From Hymenobacter glacieicola (GTDB taxonomy: Bacteria; Bacteroidota; Bacteroidia; Cytophagales; Hymenobacteraceae): DNA of 64,000 bases. The stretch is taken from assembly GCF_014640315.1 (NCBI RefSeq), contig NZ_BMGS01000007.1, positions 62,001-126,000 of the forward strand, in the 5' to 3' direction. Below are positions 33,337 to 40,983 of this stretch, one piece after another. A program made the translations under genes and the position numbers. How positions within the stretch are numbered: the stretch's first letter is position 1; each line of letters opens with the position of its first letter. The notes under the pieces are model-generated. The model saw only the letters and a program-made list of their open reading frames with translations, did no database searches and was not told the DNA's origin.

Positions 33337-34752
33337 TTGATTCGTACTCTCCAAAAACTGAAGCTGATAGCCGCCGACTTTGGGGCCGCTCTGCTGGCGT
33401 GGATGTGCTTTTTCCTGCTGCGCAAGTATCTGCTTCAGGAAATCAGCGTCGGCTACCGCTTCGCCGCCGATGCGCCCTTCCTGGCGGGCTCAGCCCTGAT
33501 GATAGCCGCCTTCTGGACCGGGCTGTACGCGCTGATGGGGGAGTACAACGATATTTTCCGCAAGTCCCGCCTGGCCGAGCTGATCCGGCTGGTGCAGGTA
33601 TCCGTGCTGGGAGCCATCCTGATTTTCTTCGTGCTGCTGCTCGACGACCAGGGCGTGCAGAACTACCGCAGCTACTACAAAACAATTTCGGCCTACTTCC
33701 TGCTGCACTTTACCCTGACGGCGGTGCTGCGCCTGTGGGCCATTAGCAGCGTGCAGCGGCTGGTGCGCGGGGGCGTCATTACGTTTAATACGCTGCTGGT
33801 AGGCTCCGGCGCCCTGGCCCGCGACACCTTTCACGAGCTGCAGCGGACGGGCCGGCACCTGGGCCTGCGGCTGGTGGGGTTCACGCCCCTGGGCGACGTG
33901 GTGGATACCACGCTGGCCGCGGAGCTCACGGCCTACAATTCGTACCGCCGCCTGCCTGCCCTGGTCCGGACCCTGCAGATAGAGCAGGTTATCATTGCCA
34001 TCGAGCCCTCGGAGCACCGCGTAATTGAGGAGATTCTGACCCTGCTCGAAGGCCTGCCCACCCGCATCAGCATTCTGCCCGACTTGTACCAGATGCTGCT
34101 GGGCTCGGTGAAAGTCAGCCACGTGTTCGGGACTCCGCTCATCGAAATCAAGCAGGACTTGCTGCCGCCCTGGCAGCGCGTGGTCAAGCGCCTACTTGAC
34201 GTGGTGATGTCCGTGCTGTTTCTGCTGCTGGCCTGGCCCGGCTACGCTTTCACGGCCGTGATGGTGAAGCTGTCCTCCCCGGGGCCGGTGTTTTACTCCC
34301 AGGAGCGCATTGGCCGGCACGGGCAGCCGTTTCGCATCTATAAATTCCGCTCCATGTACGTGGATGCCGAGAAAGCCGGCCCGGCCCTGAGCTCCGACCA
34401 CGACCCGCGTATTACGCCCTGGGGGCGCTTTATGCGCAAGATGCGGGTGGACGAGCTGCCCCAGTTCTGGAACGTCATCCGGGGCGACATGAGCATTGTG
34501 GGGCCCCGCCCGGAGCGGCAGTTCTTCATCGACCAAATCATGCAAGTAGCGCCCCACTACCGCCATTTGCACCGGGTGCGGCCCGGCCTTACCAGCCTGG
34601 GCCAGGTCAAGTACGGCTACGCCGAAACGGTAGCGCAAATGGTGGAGCGGCTCAAGTTTGACATTCTCTACATCGAGAACATGAGCCTGGCCATGGACTT
34701 CCGGGTCCTGCTCTACACCCTCAAAATCATCATCGAGGGGCGGGGGAAGTAA
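33337..34752 (+). CDS. Undecaprenyl-phosphate sugar phosphotransferase (exopolysaccharide)
   Basis: 471 residues. Four N-terminal membrane segments (about 10-30, 45-65, 85-105, 115-135) and a CoA-binding-like middle (TLLVGSGALARDTFHELQ) precede a fifth segment and the bacterial sugar transferase domain: KRLLDVVMS, SPGPVFYSQERIGRHG, FRIYKFRSM, RKMRVDELPQFWNV, GDMSIVGPRPE. It transfers the first sugar phosphate to the lipid carrier in exopolysaccharide or O-antigen synthesis. No other polysaccharide gene is near, so it is isolated. The TTG start is chosen because it precedes the first membrane segment. Confidence 0.92.
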   Translation: MIRTLQKLKLIAADFGAALLAWMCFFLLRKYLLQEISVGYRFAADAPFLAGSALMIAAFWTGLYALMGEYNDIFRKSRLAELIRLVQVSVLGAILIFFVLLLDDQGVQNYRSYYKTISAYFLLHFTLTAVLRLWAISSVQRLVRGGVITFNTLLVGSGALARDTFHELQRTGRHLGLRLVGFTPLGDVVDTTLAAELTAYNSYRRLPALVRTLQIEQVIIAIEPSEHRVIEEILTLLEGLPTRISILPDLYQMLLGSVKVSHVFGTPLIEIKQDLLPPWQRVVKRLLDVVMSVLFLLLAWPGYAFTAVMVKLSSPGPVFYSQERIGRHGQPFRIYKFRSMYVDAEKAGPALSSDHDPRITPWGRFMRKMRVDELPQFWNVIRGDMSIVGPRPERQFFIDQIMQVAPHYRHLHRVRPGLTSLGQVKYGYAETVAQMVERLKFDILYIENMSLAMDFRVLLYTLKIIIEGRGK

Positions 34753-34886
34753 TAGGTACTGTGCGGGATGGGGAATTGCGGAGAATGTGTTGCTGTATTG
34801 TAGCCTTGCCCAATCTTAACCGCCCGTTTTAGGTTACACAGTCCAACGCATTGCTCACATCTACCACATTCATCACCTTACAACCT

Positions 34887-35477
34887 GTGTTCACCGGCAT
34901 CATCGAAACCCTGGGCACCATTCGGGCCGTGCGGCGCGAAGGCTCTAATATTCATTTTACTGTGGCTTCGGGCTTTGCTGCGGAGCTGAAAATCGACCAG
35001 AGCGTGGCCCACGACGGCGTCTGCCTGACGGTAGTGGCCGTGGACGCGGCCGCGGGCACCCACGTCGTAACGGCCATTGACGAAACCCTGCAGAAAACCA
35101 ACCTCAGCCAGTGGGCGCCCGGCAAGCGCGTCAACCTGGAGCGCTGCCTCTCGGCCAACGGCCGCTTCGACGGCCACATTGTGCAGGGCCACGTAGACCT
35201 CACGGCCGAGTGCGAGGCCGTGGAGGACCAGAATGGCTCCTGGCTGTACCGTTTCCGCCACGAGCCTGGCCCGGGCCGGGTAACGGTGGAAAAGGGCTCC
35301 ATCTGCATCAACGGCACCAGCCTCACCTGCTTTAACAGCACCGACGACGGCTTCAGCGTGGCCATCATTCCCTACACCTACGAGCACACCACCTTTCAGG
35401 ACCTGCGCCCCGGCCACCGGGTAAACCTGGAGTTTGATATTGTGGGCAAGTACGTGGCCAAATTGCTGGGCAAATAG
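34887..35477 (+). CDS. ribE: Riboflavin synthase alpha subunit
   Basis: 196 residues. It dismutates two 6,7-dimethyl-8-ribityllumazines to riboflavin. The canonical N-terminal FTGIIETLG appears when the GTG at 34887 is used, so this start is well supported although an ATG-like frame extends further. Two lumazine-binding repeats are visible, with LSQWAPGKRVNLERCL and FDGHIVQGHVD in the first half and GSICINGTSLTCF in the second. It follows the sugar-transferase gene by 134 bp; no other rib gene is near. Confidence 0.96.
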   Translation: MFTGIIETLGTIRAVRREGSNIHFTVASGFAAELKIDQSVAHDGVCLTVVAVDAAAGTHVVTAIDETLQKTNLSQWAPGKRVNLERCLSANGRFDGHIVQGHVDLTAECEAVEDQNGSWLYRFRHEPGPGRVTVEKGSICINGTSLTCFNSTDDGFSVAIIPYTYEHTTFQDLRPGHRVNLEFDIVGKYVAKLLGK

Positions 35478-35534
35478 CACCCAAACCCCTGACTGCGCAG
35501 CGCGTATGAAGGCAGGTACCTACTTCCCGCAATC

Positions 35535-35726
35535 ATGTCAAAACGCGAATTAATCGAGCCCCACGAGGGCGACAAGCGCTACGTCCGCCGCGACGACGAC
35601 GGCAAGTTCACTGAGTCGGACGATTTAAACCGTTCCCTTTCCCAGGACGCTAAGCAAGACGCCAAAAAAACCAGCAAGCCCGGCCAGGGCGACCAGGGTG
35701 ACGGCCACACCGGCAAGGACAAGTAA
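35535..35726 (+). CDS. Small highly charged protein
   Basis: 63 residues: MSKRELIEPHEGDKRYVRRD, then a DDDGKFTESDDLNRSLSQD region and a Lys/Gly/Asp tail. It has no signal peptide and looks intrinsically disordered. Small proteins of this form (RYVRRD.DGKFTES..) are common in Cytophagales as I recall, with unknown function. It is 57 bp after ribE and ends before a 23-bp perfect hairpin. Confidence 0.75.
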   Translation: MSKRELIEPHEGDKRYVRRDDDGKFTESDDLNRSLSQDAKQDAKKTSKPGQGDQGDGHTGKDK

Positions 35727-35750
35727 GCTGGTAATAAAAGTAGCTGCGTC

Positions 35751-35798
35751 AACAGCACCAGGCCGCTGGACTAACTAGTCCAGCGGCCTGGTGCTGTT
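35751..35798. terminator. Perfect 23-bp bidirectional terminator
   Basis: Arms 35751-35773 and 35776-35798 are perfect complements with a 2-base tip. It serves both the small charged protein gene and the convergent PAP2 gene, whose stop codon begins at the next base. Confidence 0.92.
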
Positions 35799-36398
35799 TT
35801 AATGTACCCGCACCCGGTCGGGGGGTAGGGCCGCGGGCCACCACCGGGGCGCCAGGTGCTGGTAGGCGCGGGCGCAGCCCCAAGCGGTAAGCGAGCCGAG
35901 CAGGGCCCCCGCTGCTACATCGGAGGGGTAGTGGGCGCCCAGGTACATGCGGCTGTAGCTTACTACTGCGGCCCAGAGCACGAGCAGTACCTTGACGGCC
36001 CGGTAGCGGGTAGGGAGCAGCAGGCCCAGAAAAACGGCCAGGGCAAAGGCATTGGCCGCGTGCGAAGACAGAAAACCAAACTGGCCACCGCACCCGTTCA
36101 CCAGGTTCAGTGTGGCCGAGAGGGCGGAGTCATGGCAGGGGCGCAGGCGGGCGAAGTAGGGCTTGAACAGGCGGCTGGAGATGATGTCGGCCAGGGCCAC
36201 GCTCAACCCCAGCAGGGGCAGCAGCAGCAGGGCGCGGCGCTGATACAAGTAGCTCAGCACTACTATCAATACGAAGTAGGCCGGAAACCACACCAGGCGT
36301 TCCGAAAAGAAAATCATCCACGCGTCCAGCGTGGGTGTGTGGTGGGAGTTGGCGCCCAGCAGCAGCCAACGGTCCAGGGCTTGCAGGTGTTCAATCAA
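35799..36398 (-). CDS. PAP2 family membrane phosphatase
   Basis: 199 residues with about six membrane segments. The three PAP2 motifs are present: KPYFARLRP, FLSSHAANAF and SRMYLGAHYPSDVAAG. Members dephosphorylate lipid phosphates such as undecaprenyl pyrophosphate or phosphatidic acid, with the active site at the periplasmic side. The TTG start overlaps the hemF stop as TTGA (36395-36398), so the two genes are translationally coupled. Confidence 0.93.
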   Translation of the reverse strand: MIEHLQALDRWLLLGANSHHTPTLDAWMIFFSERLVWFPAYFVLIVVLSYLYQRRALLLLPLLGLSVALADIISSRLFKPYFARLRPCHDSALSATLNLVNGCGGQFGFLSSHAANAFALAVFLGLLLPTRYRAVKVLLVLWAAVVSYSRMYLGAHYPSDVAAGALLGSLTAWGCARAYQHLAPRWWPAALPPDRVRVH

Positions 36399-37351
36399 GC
36401 GGTAGCGGATGAATCAGACAGCCAGTTGACGCCCTGGCGCAGCCACTGTTGGGTATGGGCTTCGGGCGAGCCGGGCTCGGGTTGGAGGTTGTAGTGCCAC
36501 TCGCACTGGGGTGGCAGACTCATCAGGATGCTCTCGGTGCGGCCCCCGGTTTCCAGCCCGAAGCGCGTGCCCCGGTCGATGGCCAGGTTAAACTCGGCGT
36601 AGCGGCCCCGGCGTACCAGCTGCCACTGCTTCTGGGCTTCGGTGTAGGCCAACTCGGCGTTGCGGCGCAGCAACTCCACGTAGGTGCGGCCGTACACCTC
36701 GCCCACGCTGCGCACGAAGGCAAACAGGGCCTCGGCTTCGCCTTCCTTGCCCACCGTGAGCCGGTCGAAGAAGATGCCCCCGATGCCGCGGGTTTCCTGG
36801 CGGTGCGGGATAAAGAAGTATTCGTCGGCCCACTGCTTGAAGCGGGGGTAGTAGCTGGGGTGGTGCTGCTGGCAGACCTGGGCAATCTGCTGGTGAAACC
36901 AGCGGGCCTGCTCCTCGTCCACGTAAATCGGGGTCAAATCCAGCCCGCCCCCAAACCAGGCTTCTCCGCTGGCGGCTTCAAAATAGCGCACGTTCATGTG
37001 CGAGATGGGCACGCGCGGGCTGCGCGGGTGCTGCACCACCGACACGCCGGTGGCAAAGTAGCTGGGGTCGGGCATGAGCAGCACGCGGGCGGCCTGCTCG
37101 CTCATGGTGCCTTCCACGGCCGAAAAATTCACCCCGCCCTTCTCGATAATATTGCCCTCCGTCAGGATGCGGGAGCGGCCCCCGCCGCCGCTGTGGTGCT
37201 GCCAGGCATCTTCCCGGAACCGGCCCCGGCCATCGGCCGCTTCCAGCTGCTGGCACAGCCAGTCCTGAAACTGGCGCATCCACTGCTCCACCGTGTCGCG
37301 GAAGCGGGGCTGGGGCGTGGGGGTAGGGAAAGCGGAAGGGAAGGTGTGCAT
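36395..37351 (-). CDS. hemF: Oxygen-dependent coproporphyrinogen III oxidase
   Basis: 318 residues. It converts coproporphyrinogen III to protoporphyrinogen IX with O2 in haem synthesis. Signatures are GGGGRSRILTEGNIIEKGGVN (His-rich and Arg region), HMNVRYFE, WFGGGLDLTPIY, RGIGGIFFDRL, FNLAIDRGTRFGLETGGRTESI and SLPPQCEWHYN. The start MHTFPSAFP at 37351 is the first ATG in a plausible place. An oxygen-dependent enzyme suggests aerobic life. Confidence 0.96.
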   Translation of the reverse strand: MHTFPSAFPTPTPQPRFRDTVEQWMRQFQDWLCQQLEAADGRGRFREDAWQHHSGGGGRSRILTEGNIIEKGGVNFSAVEGTMSEQAARVLLMPDPSYFATGVSVVQHPRSPRVPISHMNVRYFEAASGEAWFGGGLDLTPIYVDEEQARWFHQQIAQVCQQHHPSYYPRFKQWADEYFFIPHRQETRGIGGIFFDRLTVGKEGEAEALFAFVRSVGEVYGRTYVELLRRNAELAYTEAQKQWQLVRRGRYAEFNLAIDRGTRFGLETGGRTESILMSLPPQCEWHYNLQPEPGSPEAHTQQWLRQGVNWLSDSSATA

Positions 37352-37500
37352 GCCAAGAAAACTAACGCAAAGCGGCCAGCCCGAAACCAGTCGGAAATAC
37401 CAGGCCGGGCCGCTGCAATTTTTGAGCCGCAAAGGTAGGGGTTATGCCGCGTTCGGAAAGCTGGCATTCTAGAAGGATACTGGGAAAGAGAGAAGACAAG

Positions 37501-37950
37501 TTACCCTCTAAGCTTGGATGGTTGCTTCGAAAAACAATATATGTCTACATCAAATTCAGCCCGCAACAAATGCAGCAGGTCGCGGTGGCGACTTTCTAAA
37601 TGGACGCTGGGAATACTTTCTCCATTGCGGAAATAGACATGCACTGCGCATTTAATTTCGCAGGTATATCGGTGACAAAGAGAAATAAAAGCTTCCTGCC
37701 GGGCCTTCACTATTGCTAGTAACGTATCCATCTGTTCCTCAAAGTCAGGTAATAGTTTTTGGTCAGCGTAGGCGTGGATTAGCCATCGATTTATAGGGGA
37801 CTTGATAGCGAAATTAGAACTAACTTTTTCTCCTTTTCGATAAACTTTGCTCGGTTGCATACCCAAAATAGCGCTGAGTTCTTCAAGTGAAATATCATCG
37901 AAGTCACGAATCTCCAAGCTTACTTCTACATGATTATTTCTCATATGCAT
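37501..37950 (-). CDS. DUF4279 domain protein
   Basis: 149 residues. The pattern MRNNHVEVSLEIRDFDDISLEEL..ILGMQPSKVYRKGEKV, later NRWLIHAYADQ and the end DIYCF is DUF4279, a small alpha/beta domain of unknown function often near toxin or immunity genes. It is AT-richer than its neighbours (visible in 37500-37980), which suggests acquisition. Start ATG 37950 (MHMRNN) or 37944. No membrane segment. Confidence 0.8.
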   Translation of the reverse strand: MHMRNNHVEVSLEIRDFDDISLEELSAILGMQPSKVYRKGEKVSSNFAIKSPINRWLIHAYADQKLLPDFEEQMDTLLAIVKARQEAFISLCHRYTCEIKCAVHVYFRNGESIPSVHLESRHRDLLHLLRAEFDVDIYCFSKQPSKLRG

Positions 37951-38002
37951 CAAAGGGAACACAGTTGGTAGGATAACGTGTGATAGTGCAGCAAAACTGC
38001 CT

Positions 38003-38533
38003 TTACTCCTCACCCAGCACCTTGCGCAGCAGCAGCAGTCCCAACTTCTGGCGGGGAATGCCAAAGCGGGTATCGGTGGGGAAGGCCGCCGTTTCGCCGG
38101 TGCGCCGGAAGCCGTGGCGCTCATACCAGGCCAGCAGCTCCGCCCGCACGGAAATCACCGAAATCAGGATGCCGGTGCAGCTCAGCTGCCGGGCGTGATT
38201 TTCAGCGGCGGCCAGCAGCAACTTACCCAGGCCCTGGGCTTGCTGCGCCGGCTCCACGAAAAGCATGCCCAGGTACAGGTCGGGCGACTGGTGTTGAAGG
38301 TAGACGCTGCCGAGCAATTCTCCTTCGGGGTTGCGGGCCAGCAGGAAGGTAGCGCCCGGCGCCCGCAGCAGCTCCCGCAAATCCTCAAGGTCGGTGCGTT
38401 GCCCGTCCAGCAGGTGGGCCTCGGTGGTCCAGCCCTGGCGGGAGGCCTCGCCGCGGTAGGCGCGGTTTACCAGCCGGAGCAGGTCGGGTAAGTCGGTTTC
38501 CGTGGCAGCAGTGAGGGTAGTAGAAGCGGGCAT
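38003..38533 (-). CDS. GNAT family N-acetyltransferase
   Basis: 176 residues. The acetyl-CoA motif is LFVEPAQQAQGLGKLLLAAAENHAR (QxxGxG), and the family end YERHGFRRTGE is present. Substrate unknown. It is divergent from the E1 gene with 118 bp between them. Confidence 0.9.
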   Translation of the reverse strand: MPASTTLTAATETDLPDLLRLVNRAYRGEASRQGWTTEAHLLDGQRTDLEDLRELLRAPGATFLLARNPEGELLGSVYLQHQSPDLYLGMLFVEPAQQAQGLGKLLLAAAENHARQLSCTGILISVISVRAELLAWYERHGFRRTGETAAFPTDTRFGIPRQKLGLLLLRKVLGEE

Positions 38534-38651
38534 GCGACGAAGGTAAAGTGTGCGAGGTGAAAATGCTCAGGCTCACGAACTGAAACCCTGATAGAATTCT
38601 TCCTGCCACTTATTCATTGCGTAATTTCGCCGGCCAACCCACCCCCCATCC

Positions 38652-40778
38652 ATGTTCTCGCCATCCGCCCCGACCCTGGAACCCGACTTCACAACTGCCC
38701 GTCCCGGCCGCGACACCCTGCGCCGGGCTTACCGCCTGATGCGCACGGCTGATGAGCTGGCCCGCCTCTACGAAGAAAATAAGGCCGTAACGGCCCGCTA
38801 CGTGCACGCCACGGCCCGCGGCCACGAGGCCATTCAGCTGGCCGCTGCCTTCCACCTCACGCCCCACGACTACGCCGCGCCCTACTACCGCGACGACGCT
38901 CTGCTGCTGGGCCTGGGCCTGGAACCCTACGAGCTAATGCTCCAGCTCATGGCCAAGCGCGACGACCCTTTCTCGGGGGGGCGCACTTACTACAGTCACC
39001 CCTCCCTGCGCCGGGCCGGCGTGGCCACCATCCCGCACCAAAGCTCGGCCACCGGCATGCAGGCCATTCCGGCCACTGGTATGGCCCACGGCATCAAGTA
39101 CTTGGAAGGGCAGGGGCTGCCCCCGGTGGGGTCCGGCTCGGCAGTGCCTACCCCCGCCATGCCGCCCGTGGTGCTGTGCTCCATCGGCGACGGGGCCATG
39201 ACGGAGGGCGAGGTGGCCGAGGCCCTGCAGATGGCCGTATTGCACCAGTTGCCCATCATCTATCTGGTGCAGGACAACGACTGGGGTATTTCGGCCACCA
39301 GCCGGGAGATGCGCGCCATGGATGCCTACGAGTTTGCGGCCGGCTTCAAGGGCCTGCACCGCTTGCAGTTCGACGGGGCCGATTTCCTGGCCAGCTACGC
39401 CGGCATGCAGCAGGCCACCGACTACGTGCGGCAGCGGCGCGGGCCGGTGCTGGTGCACGCCAAATGCCCCCTGCTGGGCCACCACACCAGCGGCGTGCGC
39501 CGGGAGTGGTACCGCGGCGACAACCTCGCCCACCACACCCTCCAGGACCCGCTCCCGCGCTTTCACCAACAGCTGCTGGAGCTGGGCTTCGAAGAGGCTG
39601 ACTTGCAGGAGCTGGGAGCCGAAGCCCGCGCGACCGTGCTGGCCGATTATGAGCGGGCCCTGGCCGCGCCCAACCCCGACCCCACTACCTTCGCCGACCA
39701 CGAGTTTGCCCCGCCGGCCGTAACGGAGGAAACCGGCGAGCGGAGCCCCGCCGGCGCCGACAAAGCCCTGATGGTGGATGCGGCCCTGCACGCAGTAGAT
39801 GACATTCTGCGCGAGTTTCCCGAGGCCTTGTTCTACGGCCAGGACGTGGGCGGCGAGTTGGGCGGCGTATTCCGCGAAGCGGCCCTGCTGGCCAAAAAGT
39901 ACGGCGACGCCCGCGTGTTCAATACGCCCATTCAGGAAGCCTACATTGTGGGCAGCACCGCCGGCATGAGCGCCGTGGGAGCCAAGGCCATTGTTGAAAT
40001 TCAGTTTGCTGACTACATCTGGCCCGGCCTGAACCAGCTGGTGGAAGAGCTAAGCAAGTCCTGTTACCTCTCCAACGGCAAGTTTCCGGTGCAAAGCCTG
40101 ATTCGGGTGCCGGTAGGGGCCTACGGTGGGGGCGGGCCCTACCACTCGGGCTCCGTGGAAAGTACCCTGCTCACTATCCGGGGCATTAAGGTGGTCTACC
40201 CCAGCAACGCCGCCGATATGAAGGGGCTGCTGCGCGCCGCCTTCCTCGACCCCAACCCTGTCGTGCTGCTGGAGCATAAAGGTCTGTACTGGAGCAAGGT
40301 ACCCGGCACCGAGGACGCCAAAACCGGGGAGCCCGCCGCGGGCTATGCTATTCCCCTGGGGAAAGCCGCCGTCGCTCAGGAAGCAGATGCTACCAAGCTG
40401 CGCAACGGCGAAACCTGCGTGGTTATCACCTATGGCATGGGCGTGCACTGGGCCAAAACGGCCAGCAAGCAGCATCCCGGCCAGGTGGAAGTGCTGGACC
40501 TACGCACCCTGAACCCCCTTGATTGGGAGGCGGTGCAAGCTGCCGTGCGCCGCCACGGTAAGGCGCTGGTGCTTACCGAGGAGCCTTTGCTGAACTCGTT
40601 TGCTGAAAGCTTGGCCGGCCGAATCCAGCGCCACTGCTTCCAGCAACTCGACGCCCCTGTCTTCACCCTCGGCGCGGCCAACCTGCCGGCTATTGCCCTG
40701 AATGTGGAGCTCGAAAAGCAAATGCTACCCAACCCCGACAAAGTAGCTGCCGCCCTGAGCGAGCTGCTAGAGTATTAG
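38652..40778 (+). CDS. Fused alpha/beta E1 component of a 2-oxoacid dehydrogenase
   Basis: 708 residues. One chain joins the E1 alpha half (thiamine pyrophosphate motif GDGAMTEGEVAEALQMA near 178-195, closing with DNDWGIS) to the E1 beta half (residues about 370-708, with FYGQDVGGELGGVF and PIQEAYIVGSTAGMSAVG, QFADYIWPGLNQL, VRVPVGAYGGGGPYHSG-type stretches and the C-terminal transketolase domain). The family decarboxylates pyruvate or branched-chain 2-oxoacids and transfers the acyl group to E2 lipoyl domains. No E2 or E3 gene is nearby. Fusion of the halves is common in Bacteroidota. Confidence 0.95.
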   Translation: MFSPSAPTLEPDFTTARPGRDTLRRAYRLMRTADELARLYEENKAVTARYVHATARGHEAIQLAAAFHLTPHDYAAPYYRDDALLLGLGLEPYELMLQLMAKRDDPFSGGRTYYSHPSLRRAGVATIPHQSSATGMQAIPATGMAHGIKYLEGQGLPPVGSGSAVPTPAMPPVVLCSIGDGAMTEGEVAEALQMAVLHQLPIIYLVQDNDWGISATSREMRAMDAYEFAAGFKGLHRLQFDGADFLASYAGMQQATDYVRQRRGPVLVHAKCPLLGHHTSGVRREWYRGDNLAHHTLQDPLPRFHQQLLELGFEEADLQELGAEARATVLADYERALAAPNPDPTTFADHEFAPPAVTEETGERSPAGADKALMVDAALHAVDDILREFPEALFYGQDVGGELGGVFREAALLAKKYGDARVFNTPIQEAYIVGSTAGMSAVGAKAIVEIQFADYIWPGLNQLVEELSKSCYLSNGKFPVQSLIRVPVGAYGGGGPYHSGSVESTLLTIRGIKVVYPSNAADMKGLLRAAFLDPNPVVLLEHKGLYWSKVPGTEDAKTGEPAAGYAIPLGKAAVAQEADATKLRNGETCVVITYGMGVHWAKTASKQHPGQVEVLDLRTLNPLDWEAVQAAVRRHGKALVLTEEPLLNSFAESLAGRIQRHCFQQLDAPVFTLGAANLPAIALNVELEKQMLPNPDKVAAALSELLEY

Positions 40779-40975
40779 GTGAAGAGGTGAAGAAGTGAGT
40801 GGATGATTAAGTGAGGTGAAAAAGCTTGTCATCCTGAGTTAAGCGAAGGAGCTTACCACGCTAGGAGAGCCGTAACAACGACTCATTCTTGCGTGATAAG
40901 CTCCTTTTCGCTTAACTCAGGATAACGGGCTTTTGATGTGGGTATGGTGGCTTTCGTTTGCTCACTTAACCACCA
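40779..40975. repeat. Composite palindromic element after the E1 gene
   Basis: Starts directly at the E1 stop with GGTGAAGAGGTGAAG repeats; the inner inverted repeat (40820-40860 and 40892-40934) has the core GTCATCCTGAGTTAAGCG. The right outer arm (40942-40975) contains CACTTAACCACC. It ends 9 bp before the stop of the convergent tamL-like gene. Confidence 0.75.
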
Positions 40976-40983
40976 ACGTACTG

